DNA from: Pseudomonas sp. GL-B-19
GTDB lineage: Bacteria; Pseudomonadota; Gammaproteobacteria; Pseudomonadales; Pseudomonadaceae
DNA: 64,000 nucleotides
Direction: 5' to 3'
Assembly: GCF_019956415.1 (NCBI RefSeq)
Contig: NZ_JAHBDK010000022.1
Span: 1-64,000 of the forward strand
Position numbers and translations under genes: made by a program
The notes under the pieces: model-generated
The model's database searches: none
The model's input: the letters and a program-made list of their open reading frames with translations, nothing else
Told to the model about the DNA's origin: nothing
In this document: positions 8,823 through 16,853 of the stretch, one piece after another
Layout: each line of letters starts with the position of its first letter
How positions within the stretch are numbered: the stretch's first letter is position 1

Positions 8823-8840
8823 TATAGCGAATGTCTTACA
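8823..8840 (+). promoter_or_regulatory. GacA-box-like upstream activating site of the sRNA
   Basis: On the minus strand this 18-base element reads TGTAAG-ACATTC-GCTATA. The known GacA box is an imperfect palindrome of the form TGTAAG-N6-CTTACA; one arm is perfect and the other degenerate. It is centred about 65 bases upstream of the proposed transcription start, as in characterised rsmX/Y/Z promoters. Confidence 0.6.
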
Positions 8841-8896
8841 CGCGGTGGTAGCTATGTCGTCTGTTGCAGATTGGATCCGACACGTAATCTAGCCCC

Positions 8897-9016
8897 ATCA
8901 ACTGAAGCACAGGAAGCGCTTCAGGATCACGGATGATCGACCATCAGCAAGGATTGGCTACCGACAGGGAGTCGACAATGGTCTTGGGAAAAACCCGCTT
9001 CGGCGGGTTTTTTTTT
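8897..9016 (+). ncRNA. rsmX: RsmX-like small RNA (sequesters RsmA/RsmE)
   Basis: About 120 nt of Gac/Rsm-type regulatory RNA. GGA motifs occur at 8912, 8924, 8931, 8951, 8968 and 8987. Several sit in hairpin loops: CTGAAGC...GCTTCAG (8902-8923) exposes AGGA, GATC...GATC (8925-8938) exposes CGGA, and CGAC-AGGGA-GTCG (8962-8974) exposes GGGA. It ends in a perfect intrinsic terminator (8991-9016). A TAATCT -10 at 8885-8890 and the GacA-like box fix the start near 8897, give or take a few bases. The length agrees with known RsmX (~119 nt). Such RNAs titrate the RsmA/E translational repressors under GacS/GacA control. Which of the Rsm RNAs it is cannot be settled without alignment. Confidence 0.78.
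8991..9016 (+). terminator. Intrinsic terminator of the RsmX-like sRNA
   Basis: AAACCCGC-TTCG-GCGGGTTT forms an 8-bp stem with a stable TTCG tetraloop, followed by six more T residues. Confidence 0.92.
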
Positions 9017-9041
9017 CGCCTGTCGAAAAGTCTGGCGGTGC

Positions 9042-9719
9042 TTAGAGTCTGGCCGCCGCCCGTTCGGTGATTTGCGTCCGTTGCTCAAGCGAGGCGGCTG
9101 CACGGCGATGCGCTTCGGCCAGAACACTTTGCGGCGCTGTTTCAGGGCTGCCCGACTGGAATGGCGGTGCCGGGGCATATTCCAGTTGCAACTGCACCAG
9201 TTGCGCCGTGTCTTTGTCGAACAGTTCAGCCGCCAGGGTCAGGGCAAAATCGATCCCTGCGGTAATCCCGCCACCGGTCAGCAGATTGCCATCGCGCACT
9301 ACTCGGTCTTTCACCGGGATCGCGCCCAGTGGTTTGAGCAACTCGTGATAGGCCCAGTGGGTCGTCGCCCGTTTGCCCTTGAGCAATCCCGCGGCACCGA
9401 GCACCAGCGCACCGGTGCACACCGAGGTGACATACCGCGCGTTGGTGGCTTGAGCCTTGATGAATGCCAGTGTTTGTTCATCCTCCATCAATGGCCCGAC
9501 GCCACCGCCGCCGGGAACGCAGATCACATCCAGCGCCGGGCAATCGTCGAACGTCATGGTCGGTTTCAGCATTAGCCCCGTGCTCGCGGTGACGGGCACC
9601 AGGTCTTTCCAGATCAAGTGCACCTTTACGTCCGGCAATGAGGCCAATACGTCGTAAGGGCCTGTCAGGTCGAGTTGCTGAACCTGAGGAAACAACAGAA
9701 AACCGATCTGCAACGTCAT
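9042..9719 (-). CDS. inhA: DJ-1/PfpI family protein, isonitrile hydratase-like
   Basis: 225-aa cytoplasmic enzyme of the DJ-1/PfpI superfamily. The nucleophile elbow TSVCTGALVLGAAGLL (Cys about residue 101) and the acidic FPQVQQLDLTGPYDVL near the N-terminus are diagnostic, as are VPGGGGVGPL and ATTHWAYHELLKPLGAIP. Length and motifs match Pseudomonas isonitrile hydratase InhA (about 228 aa), which hydrates isonitriles to N-substituted formamides; actual substrate is unproven. It is divergent from a GlxA-type regulator 90 bases away, which may control it. Its 3' end lies 25 bases past the sRNA terminator on the opposite strand. Confidence 0.8.
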   Translation of the reverse strand: MTLQIGFLLFPQVQQLDLTGPYDVLASLPDVKVHLIWKDLVPVTASTGLMLKPTMTFDDCPALDVICVPGGGGVGPLMEDEQTLAFIKAQATNARYVTSVCTGALVLGAAGLLKGKRATTHWAYHELLKPLGAIPVKDRVVRDGNLLTGGGITAGIDFALTLAAELFDKDTAQLVQLQLEYAPAPPFQSGSPETAPQSVLAEAHRRAAASLEQRTQITERAAARL

Positions 9720-9809
9720 GGCTTATTTCTCCTGAAGTGGGTGGACGTCTTCACTCTAGGCTCGTAGGATTTGGCGTATCCGCCAATAACCCCACGAATT
9801 ACGCCAATC

Positions 9810-10823
9810 ATGCCGAAAACCATTCACGTGCTCGCGTTTGCCAATGTGCAACTGCTCGACGTCACCGGGCCCTTGCAGGTGTTCGCTTCGGCCAACGATA
9901 TTGCCCGCCAGAAAGGGCTGCCGCCGCCTTATGCGCCTTCGGTGATTGCCAGCGGTGGCGGGGCGGTGATGTCGTCGGCGGGCCTGGCGCTGTTGGCTGA
10001 AGCGTTGCCCGAGGACGGTAGTGACACGCTGGTCATTGCCGGTGGCTGGGGCGTTTATGCGGCCGCAGAAGATCAGGCTCTGGTGGCATGGGTGCGTGAA
10101 CATGCAGCGGCTTGCCGGCGTGTCTCGTCGGTATGTACCGGGGCGTTTTTGCTGGCGGCCAGTGGCTGGCTCGATGGCCGTCGAGTGGTGACACACTGGA
10201 CGCGCTGCGAGCAGTTGGCGCAGAAGCATCCGCGCCTTCACGTCGAACCTAATCCGATTTTCATCAACGACGGGCCGGTTTGGACGTCGGCCGGTGTCAC
10301 GGCAGGTATCGACCTCGCCTTGGCCATGGTCGAAGAGGATCTTGGCCGCAATTTGGCCCTGGAGGTCGCCCAACAACTAGTGGTATTCCTCAAGCGTCCG
10401 GGCGGCCAGTCTCAGTTCAGCGTGACCTTGTCCTTGCAGAAGGAAGGCGAGCGTTTCGACGAACTTCATGCCTGGATCAGTGAAAATCTGACCAAGGACC
10501 TCGGCATCCCCACCCTGGCCTTGCAGGCGGGCATGAGCGAACGCAGCTTCGTGCGCCACTACCGCGCCGATACCGGGCAAACCCCGGCGCGAGCCATCGA
10601 ATTGATCCGGGTCGAAACGGCGCGACGGTTGCTCAGCGATACTGGCGTGCCGATTAAAAGGGTGGCGGTGCAATGCGGGTTTGGCAGTGAAGAGACGCTG
10701 CGGCGCAGTTTTCTGCGGGCTATGGGGGTAACACCGCAGGCTTATCGCGAGCGGTTTTCCGTCAGTGTTGCAGTCGATTCAGCAGCGCTGGCACCGCATA
10801 GGGAAACTGTCGGGGGCGCTTGA
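9810..10823 (+). CDS. GlxA-type transcriptional regulator (DJ-1/PfpI + AraC HTH)
   Basis: 337-aa regulator. Residues 1-170 form a DJ-1/PfpI-like sensor domain (VLAFANVQLLDVTGPLQVF, SSVCTGAFLLAASGWLDGR), and residues 220-325 an AraC-type double helix-turn-helix ending VAVQCGFGSEETLRRSFLRAMGVTP (motif split here only for description). ATG 9810 is preferred over an upstream ATG at 9771, because alignment begins with MPKTIHVLAFANVQ. It is divergent from inhA, whose promoter it may regulate. The second copy of this architecture is at 11856-12827. Confidence 0.87.
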   Translation: MPKTIHVLAFANVQLLDVTGPLQVFASANDIARQKGLPPPYAPSVIASGGGAVMSSAGLALLAEALPEDGSDTLVIAGGWGVYAAAEDQALVAWVREHAAACRRVSSVCTGAFLLAASGWLDGRRVVTHWTRCEQLAQKHPRLHVEPNPIFINDGPVWTSAGVTAGIDLALAMVEEDLGRNLALEVAQQLVVFLKRPGGQSQFSVTLSLQKEGERFDELHAWISENLTKDLGIPTLALQAGMSERSFVRHYRADTGQTPARAIELIRVETARRLLSDTGVPIKRVAVQCGFGSEETLRRSFLRAMGVTPQAYRERFSVSVAVDSAALAPHRETVGGA

Positions 10824-11248
10824 CGCGATAGCCCTTCGCGGCGAGGGGGAATTGCGGATCGGGATATTGCAATTCGCACTATTGCACTACGCCTGGGGCG
10901 TTTTTTGAAAGCTACGGTCTTTCAGTGTGTGTAAATATATGTTTCGTGAGAAAACTCTTTACAGCATTAATGCATGTTGTATCTGGTGCTCACAAAGAAA
11001 GAAAAACAGTAATGCTGATCGTTCGTCGAAACATCTAAACACTTATTCAGCTTGCCGGCTTCCGTTTGTCCGATAAGAGTCTGGTATTGTCAGGCATTGA
11101 AAGAGGGACGCGCAGAGACTGGCCTCACTATTGGTGTGAAATGGAAAGCCGTAGAGCTTAATCATAAGGCTTGTCAAAAAAGTCACTGACATTGTTCACC
11201 ACTAAACTGCCCTGCAGCTGCCTTATTGTCCAACTAAGGAAACATTTG
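10824..11248. other. AT-richer gene-free stretch
   Basis: 425 bases with no supportable gene. It is visibly richer in A and T than its flanks, especially 10900-11060, and contains the palindrome GCATTAATGC (10964-10973). This may mark the edge of an acquired segment reaching to about 13980, and must hold the promoter of the cupin gene. Confidence 0.45.
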
Positions 11249-11710
11249 ATGTCCAGCCATCCGCCTGTTAAAACACGCTTTGCAACTGTTCTCATGGTTT
11301 CGTTATCCTTGCTTGCTGGCGCCATGCATGCCTCGATGGCTGTGGCGGCCGAGCCTCAAGTCGAGGTAACGCAGCTACTGAAAACAACGCAGTCGTGGGA
11401 CGGCGTTCAATATCGAAAGTATCCAGAAGGCCAGCCGGAAGTATCGGTCCTGCGCTATAAAATCCCGGCACATAGCTCGCTACCGTGGCACACCCATCCG
11501 GTAGTCAATGTCGCCTATGTTCTTTCCAGTCACCTGACGGTCATCCGCAAGGACAATGGAAAGACATTGGTCATCGGTCCTGGAGACGTATTGCCTGAGA
11601 TAGTCGGCGCCTTTCATCGCGGTGAGAGTGGGGATGAACCGGTTGAGCTGATTGTGTTCTATGCGGGAACCCCGACCGTTCCACTAACGGTAAAGTCCGA
11701 GCCTGACTAA
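11249..11710 (+). CDS. Exported cupin-domain protein
   Basis: 153-aa protein with a Sec signal peptide (hydrophobic VLMVSLSLLAGAMHA, cleavage near VAAEP). The mature part is a single small cupin barrel with LPWHTHPVVNVAYVL as motif 1 (two His of the metal site) and IGPGDVLPEIVGAFHRG as motif 2. The predicted location is periplasm. ATG 11249 has TAAGGA upstream and starts the signal; an earlier ATG at 11171 adds an implausible extension. Function unknown; it sits beside a GlxA-type regulator and an alpha/beta hydrolase in a small accessory group. Confidence 0.82.
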   Translation: MSSHPPVKTRFATVLMVSLSLLAGAMHASMAVAAEPQVEVTQLLKTTQSWDGVQYRKYPEGQPEVSVLRYKIPAHSSLPWHTHPVVNVAYVLSSHLTVIRKDNGKTLVIGPGDVLPEIVGAFHRGESGDEPVELIVFYAGTPTVPLTVKSEPD

Positions 11711-11855
11711 TCGAAACTTGTACAGGCTGTAACATAACGTTTTTTTGATGCATCAGTAGAACTGGATTCAGCTCCATCGGTTTAACGGTGGGCTGGCGCC
11801 AACTTAGGCCGAGGAAAAACTTAAAGTCGCGTCCGGGATTAGTTGACCACTGCAT

Positions 11856-12827
11856 TCAGACCCGATAGCCCTCACTCATGCGGAATACCTTCCGATACAT
11901 CGAAGGAGTGGTATGCAGTTTTGCCGCAAATTGTTGGCGCATTGAAAGGCTATCGGTAAAGCCCACGGCGTGTGCGATATCGTTGATAGGCTTGTTACTC
12001 GACTCGAGCAGGCATTGCGCGAGCAGCAACCGTTCTTCGGTAAGCCATCGTTTTACCGATGTGCCGGTAGTTTGTTGGAATCGACGCGAAAACGTTCGTT
12101 CGCCAAGTCGAGCATGGTCAGCGAGCGAGCGAATGGTGTGCGGTGTATTTAGATTGGCGCGCACCCAAGCCAGGGTGCTTGATAAACGATCACCAGCTCC
12201 GTCGTGTTGCATCGGGCGCTCGATAAATTGCGCTTGTCCGCCTGGGCGATGCGGTTGTACGACCAGGCGCCGCGCGAGACGGTTGGCAACATCTGCTCCA
12301 TGATGCTTGCGGAACAGGTGCAAGCAACAATCCATTCCGGCGGCATTACCCGCCGACGTCAAAACATCACCTTCGTCTATATATAACTTATCGACTTCAA
12401 GCCGCACGTTGGAGAAACGCTCGGTGAACAGCCTTGTCCACAACCAATGAGTTGTCGCTCGACGACCATCCAGCAAGCCTGTCTGCGCAACCACGAAAAC
12501 ACCGAGGCACAGGCCGACCACCTGTGCGCCACGCGCGTGCGCGGCTCGCAGTGCTTCTATCAAGGATATTGGCGCAGGCTCGTGCGGATTGCGCCACGAC
12601 GGCACGATCACAATGTCCGCCGATGACAGCACACTAAGGTTGTGCACCGTTTCAATGGTAAAGCCACCACTGGTGCGTAGTTTGCCGTCCTCGGCTGAAC
12701 AGACCATGAACTCGTAGGGGGGCACACCCAGGTCCGCGCGATGATTGCCGAACACCAAACAAGGTAAGGACAGGTGATACGGACTGATTCCATCGAAGGC
12801 GACAACGGCGATCTTCTGTGCGTGCAT
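11856..12827 (-). CDS. GlxA-type transcriptional regulator (DJ-1/PfpI + AraC HTH)
   Basis: 323-aa regulator with an N-terminal DJ-1/PfpI-like domain (IAVVAFDGISPYHLSLPCLVF, VVGLCLGVFVVAQTGLLDGRR described in parts) and a C-terminal AraC helix-turn-helix (RSLADHARLGERTFSRRFQ, INDIAHAVGFTDSLSMRQQ). The sensor domain keeps a Cys in the nucleophile-elbow position (GLCLG). It is divergent from the alpha/beta hydrolase gene, about 110-140 bases away, and convergent with the cupin gene, so either could be its target. Only distantly similar to the GlxA-type regulator at 9810-10823. Confidence 0.87.
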   Translation of the reverse strand: MHAQKIAVVAFDGISPYHLSLPCLVFGNHRADLGVPPYEFMVCSAEDGKLRTSGGFTIETVHNLSVLSSADIVIVPSWRNPHEPAPISLIEALRAAHARGAQVVGLCLGVFVVAQTGLLDGRRATTHWLWTRLFTERFSNVRLEVDKLYIDEGDVLTSAGNAAGMDCCLHLFRKHHGADVANRLARRLVVQPHRPGGQAQFIERPMQHDGAGDRLSSTLAWVRANLNTPHTIRSLADHARLGERTFSRRFQQTTGTSVKRWLTEERLLLAQCLLESSNKPINDIAHAVGFTDSLSMRQQFAAKLHTTPSMYRKVFRMSEGYRV

Positions 12828-12971
12828 GTCAACCTCTAAGTGTTTGGCAAGAACCTATCTAAACCTGGCAAGTTTGTAGCTCTCCCGAGCTGCTTCAGAA
12901 GCAGACAATGGAAGCGTTCCCTCAATAAGAGCGTTTTCATGAGCAGAAATTAAAGCCTGGGTAGACGCAGC

Positions 12972-13979
12972 GTGTTGTCTGGATTGGCCATGGCGGGCGT
13001 GGTCGCCGCGTCGGCTCCAGCCATCGCACTGGCAATCAATCGGTCAACCGGCGTCAATGGAGAGGGACAACCCCCGCGTGCGGACCCGTTCGGCGAGAGC
13101 GATCAGAGTGTTCGCTATCGAACAGTCCAGGTGAATGGGGTGGAAATTTTCTATCGTGAAGCAGGCCCCAAGGATGCACCGATCCTGCTCTTGCTGCATG
13201 GATACCCATCATCTTCACGTATGTTCGATCCGTTGCTGCCACTGTTGGCCAAGTCTTACCGATGTATCGCGCCGGACTATCCGGGGTTCGGTCATTCGCA
13301 GATGCCTGATCGCCACCTTTACAAGTACACGTTTGAGCATCTGGCCAAGACAATAGCCGCATTTACCGAGGCGTTGGCGCTCAATCGGTATAGCCTTTAC
13401 ATGCAAGACTATGGTGGTCCGGTTGGATTTCATCTTGCACTTGCTCACCCCCAACGAGTACAGGCACTGATCGTACAGAACGCAGTGATCCATGAGGCGG
13501 GGCTGAGTGATTTATGGAAGCTGCGTCGTGCGTTCTGGCAGGACCGCGCTGCTTATGAGCAGAAGATCCTCGATGGTATGCCGGCGCCTTCATCCGGTGT
13601 GGCGCGGTATGTGGGGGCACGCAAAAACCGGGAGTCTTTCAATCCTGACCTATGGTCCGACGAGATCGCTTTTCTGCAAAAGCCGGGGGTTGCGTCGGTA
13701 CAACTGGAGCTCGCGTATGACTACCAGAACAACGTCCGCGAGTACCCGCGATGGCAGGCGTATTTGAAGGATTCCAAGTTGCCTTTACTGGTGCTTTGGG
13801 GCGTCCACGATCTTATATTTTCCGAGGACGGCGCCAAATCCATAAAGAACGACCGTCCCGATGCCGAGTTGCACATGCTCGATGCCGGGCACTTTGCACT
13901 CAATGAACAGCCGATCAAAATGAGTGGGCTGATCAAAAGGTTTCTTGATCAGGCCCTTGCCGGAGTAAATCGACCATGA
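12972..13979 (+). CDS. Alpha/beta hydrolase (epoxide hydrolase/haloalkane dehalogenase-like), Tat signal possibly interrupted
   Basis: 335 aa from GTG 12972. The alpha/beta fold core is clear: LLLLHGYPSSSRMF (oxyanion hole region), YMQDYGGPVGFHLA (nucleophile Asp in QDYGG), LLVLWGVHDLIF (acid) and HMLDAGHFALNEQP (His). The Asp nucleophile points to the epoxide hydrolase/dehalogenase branch. The N-terminus is a hydrophobic signal. In the same frame an ATG at 12939 gives MSRN, then a TAA at 12951, then SLGRRSVLSGLAMAG, a Tat-like motif. So either the natural start was 12939 and is now blocked by a nonsense codon, or translation starts at GTG 12972 without the twin Arg. The reading frame after that is intact. 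Function unknown. Confidence 0.75.
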   Translation: MLSGLAMAGVVAASAPAIALAINRSTGVNGEGQPPRADPFGESDQSVRYRTVQVNGVEIFYREAGPKDAPILLLLHGYPSSSRMFDPLLPLLAKSYRCIAPDYPGFGHSQMPDRHLYKYTFEHLAKTIAAFTEALALNRYSLYMQDYGGPVGFHLALAHPQRVQALIVQNAVIHEAGLSDLWKLRRAFWQDRAAYEQKILDGMPAPSSGVARYVGARKNRESFNPDLWSDEIAFLQKPGVASVQLELAYDYQNNVREYPRWQAYLKDSKLPLLVLWGVHDLIFSEDGAKSIKNDRPDAELHMLDAGHFALNEQPIKMSGLIKRFLDQALAGVNRP

Positions 13980-13989
13980 GTGCTATTGC

Positions 13990-14379
13990 TTACGCTTCCA
14001 CTTCCGCCACCTGATTAAAGTACTTCGACCGATCCGGCGTAAAGGTCACCACCATGCCGGTTCGGGAACAGGCCAACGCCCGCTCTGCACTCAAATCAAT
14101 ATCCAGATCCTCCCCGCGCAAACCTTGCCACTGCGCCAGGTATTTGAGCGATCCGTACTTTTCGAGTTTTTTCAGGCTGCGACTGACACCACCCTTCCAA
14201 CCGAGCACCGGCAGTTCCCCGGCAAGGCTTCGATTGGCGAGTTCGGGGAAGCGGGCGGCGCGTTGGCGGCCGATTTCCCAGCATTTGATCAAGCCTTTGT
14301 CCGGGCCTTCCCATAATTCCTCGCGGTTCAGGCCTGACCTGAAGGGGGAGTCGATGCTGCGGTGGATGCGCTGGTTCAT
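13990..14379 (-). CDS. Hypothetical protein
   Basis: 129-aa, basic, soluble protein of no family I recognise, with a likely helical centre (SRSLKKLEKYGSLKYLAQ). No signal peptide or membrane segment. ATG 14379 is preceded on the minus strand by a plausible purine-rich stretch (AAGGAACC). It is convergent with the alpha/beta hydrolase, 10 bases from its stop. Probably a real gene by length and base composition, but function cannot be inferred. Confidence 0.55.
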   Translation of the reverse strand: MNQRIHRSIDSPFRSGLNREELWEGPDKGLIKCWEIGRQRAARFPELANRSLAGELPVLGWKGGVSRSLKKLEKYGSLKYLAQWQGLRGEDLDIDLSAERALACSRTGMVVTFTPDRSKYFNQVAEVEA

Positions 14380-14811
14380 TCTGGTTCCTTGAATTCGGGT
14401 TTTATTGGACAGCTCCGCTGTACCCGTTGACGTTGGATGTTAGGGGGGGATGTAACGACTGGCAACAAGGTATTTCAGGGCGTAGGAATGTGCCGTGTTG
14501 GGGTGAAGGGGGAATGGTTGTTTGGCTTTTGTAGGTTTCAGGGCAGTAGCGCCCGCCAAGTCTCGCCAGAGCGGGGCTGTTATGTTTCGGTGGGTGTGTT
14601 TAAGTGCTTCACGGGCAAGTCTCGGTCCTACAAGCGGCAGCGCAAAACGGGAAATTTCCGACAGGCTCTGTCGGCGCATGGTGTTGTGGCTGATGGCCTC
14701 TTCGCGAGCAGGCTCGCTCCCACAATGGACCACCGTTTGCCGAGCTATTGCAGACTCCTGTGGGAGCGGGCTTGCTCCGGGCGGCGTTCCGACGAAGGGG
14801 GCGCCACGGTC
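14380..14811. other. Intergenic region with REP material
   Basis: 432 bases without a supportable gene. A REP doublet occupies 14701-14795. A degenerate REP-like string (CGGGCAAGTCTCGGTCCTAC, 14609-14628) lies to its left. The promoter of the hypothetical gene at 13990-14379 should also be here. Confidence 0.5.
14701..14795. repeat. REP doublet with hybrid right arm
   Basis: Common REP unit TTCGCGAGCAGGCTCGCTCC at 14701-14720, then TGTGGGAGCGGGCTTGCTC running into the alternative tail CGGGCGGCGTTCCGACGA (14759-14795), the same hybrid seen at 7568-7605. Confidence 0.75.
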
Positions 14812-16638
14812 TCACGGCTGCCAGAAACTCTTCTCCCCACTCAATTTCCGATCCAGAAAACACGCCGCGCTGATCAACGCCAGATGCGTCAGCGCTTGCG
14901 GGGTGTTCCCAAGATGCCGCGCATGACTGTCCAGCTCTTCGGCATACAAGCCCAGCGGGTTGGCATACCTCAGCAACTGTTCAAACTCCAGATGGGCCTT
15001 TTCCACCTGGCCGGCCCGGGCCAGGCATTCGACGTACCAGAACGAACACGCGGCGAAGGCGCCTTCGGTGCCGTCGAGGCCATCAATCCGGGCGTCGTCG
15101 TTGCGATAGCGGTAAACCATGCCGTCGCGCACCAGGGTTTTTTCGATGGCTTGGAGGGTGGCGAGCCAGCGTGGGTCCTTGGCGCTGACGAAGCGCACCA
15201 GCGGCATCAACAACATAGAGCCGTCGAGGGCGGTGCCGCCGATGTGCTGGACGAAATGGCCGTGTTCTTCGTTCCAGAAGTTTTCCCAGATGTCGGCGTA
15301 GATGGCCTGGCGCATCTGGTCCCAGCGGGCGAACGGGGCGGGGAGTGAACGTTTGGAGGCGAGGCGAATGGCGCGGTCCAGGGCGACCCAGCACATCAGC
15401 CGTGAATGCAGGAAGTGGTGCTGCTCGCCGCGCATTTCCCAGATGCCCACGTCTTTCTGCTGCCAGGTTTCGCACACTTGATCGACCACTTCCACGGTGT
15501 GTTTCCAACCTTCATGGGAGATGGCGTCGCCATACTTGTTGACCAGGTAGATCGCATCCATCAGCTCACCGAAGATGTCGAGCTGGACCTGATCATAGGC
15601 GCCGTTGCCGATGCGCACCGGTGTGGCGTCGCCATGGCCGGACAGGTGCGACAGTTCGGTTTCCGGCAGTTCCTGGCGACCGTCGATGGCGTAGAGAATG
15701 TTGAGTTTCATCGACTTGCCATGGCAGTCGCTGACTCGTCCACGCAGCCAACGCATGTAATCGTTGGCTTCCTGGACAAACCCCAGGCGCATGAACGCGT
15801 AGACAGTGAACGAGGCATCACGGATCCACGTGTAGCGATAGTCCCAATTGCGTTCACCGCCGGGTGTTTCCGGCAGGCCGAACGTGGCGGCGGCGAGAAT
15901 GGCGCCGTGTTTACGCGAGGTCAGGAGCTTCAGGGCGAGGGCCGAGCGGTTGACCATTTCCCGCCAGCGACCGCGATAGTTGGACTGACCGATCCAGTCG
16001 CGCCAGAACTTTAAGGTGCGCTCCAGGCAAATGGCGGCGGCTCCCTCCTTGAAGCGCGGGTCGTCGAGGCCACCGAGCAGGAATTGTGCGCTCTGATCCT
16101 GTTTGAGGGTGAATTCGGCGACTGCAGCATTGCCATCAACCCGCAAAACCTGATCCGACGACAGGCGCATGGACGGCTGATCGGCGGCCACGAACGTCAC
16201 GTCTTTTTTATCCATCTGCGCGCGAGTCTTGGCGCGAGCGTAGTCATGACGCACGGCGCAGTGCATGTGAAACGTCGCTTCACCGCTGACCACGCGAACC
16301 CTTCGCATCAATAGCGGTAGATCGTCCTCACTGTCACCGATGGGCAAAAGATCGGTGACCTCGACCACCGCGCGCTCACTGAGCCAGCGGGTTTGCAGCA
16401 CGTTGGTGTCGGGCAGGTAAATCTGCTCACGGCGGGCGTCGGGCAAGTCCGGGGAAAGTTGGAAGATGCCCGCCTCGGGCGTATCCAGCAGCGAGCAGAA
16501 AATCGACGGGCTGTCGAATTCCGGCCAGCAGAAAAAATCCACGCTGCCCTTGTCATTGACCAGTGCCGCGCTACGCATGTCGCCGATGATGCCGTGGGCA
16601 TCGATGTCGCTTTGTCGTTCGGGATTGAGATCAGCCAT
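14812..16638 (-). CDS. Glycoside hydrolase family 15 protein (glucoamylase/trehalase-like)
   Basis: 608-aa cytoplasmic protein of the bacterial GH15 type: an N-terminal beta domain (residues 1-230, IGDMRSAALVNDKGSVDFFC) followed by an (alpha/alpha)6 barrel. The barrel shows NWDYRYTWIRDASFTVYAF, the typical GH15 substrate-site motif, and CSFWYVECLARAGQ near the C-terminus. Enzymes of this architecture act on starch-type glucans or trehalose; which one cannot be told here. ATG 16638 is the family start (MADLN); an earlier ATG at 16677 would add 13 residues. No signal peptide. Downstream lies a REP doublet. Confidence 0.88.
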   Translation of the reverse strand: MADLNPERQSDIDAHGIIGDMRSAALVNDKGSVDFFCWPEFDSPSIFCSLLDTPEAGIFQLSPDLPDARREQIYLPDTNVLQTRWLSERAVVEVTDLLPIGDSEDDLPLLMRRVRVVSGEATFHMHCAVRHDYARAKTRAQMDKKDVTFVAADQPSMRLSSDQVLRVDGNAAVAEFTLKQDQSAQFLLGGLDDPRFKEGAAAICLERTLKFWRDWIGQSNYRGRWREMVNRSALALKLLTSRKHGAILAAATFGLPETPGGERNWDYRYTWIRDASFTVYAFMRLGFVQEANDYMRWLRGRVSDCHGKSMKLNILYAIDGRQELPETELSHLSGHGDATPVRIGNGAYDQVQLDIFGELMDAIYLVNKYGDAISHEGWKHTVEVVDQVCETWQQKDVGIWEMRGEQHHFLHSRLMCWVALDRAIRLASKRSLPAPFARWDQMRQAIYADIWENFWNEEHGHFVQHIGGTALDGSMLLMPLVRFVSAKDPRWLATLQAIEKTLVRDGMVYRYRNDDARIDGLDGTEGAFAACSFWYVECLARAGQVEKAHLEFEQLLRYANPLGLYAEELDSHARHLGNTPQALTHLALISAACFLDRKLSGEKSFWQP

Positions 16639-16853
16639 TGCCGCGAGACTCCGGATAAGTCGAAGGGAGATTGGCATGCGCTTTGAAGTGAGGGCCTCAA
16701 CAGATGACTATCGGGTGCTGATGGGAGTTCAGAGCAGACCATGAAAGTCTAGCCCTTCGGTTGTTTTCCAGTCGCGTTTACCGCCATAACTCGTGCTCTG
16801 CGGCTTCGACGGTGTAATCCGAGTATCGAGACGGAGGTCGGCGGCGCAGGCTG

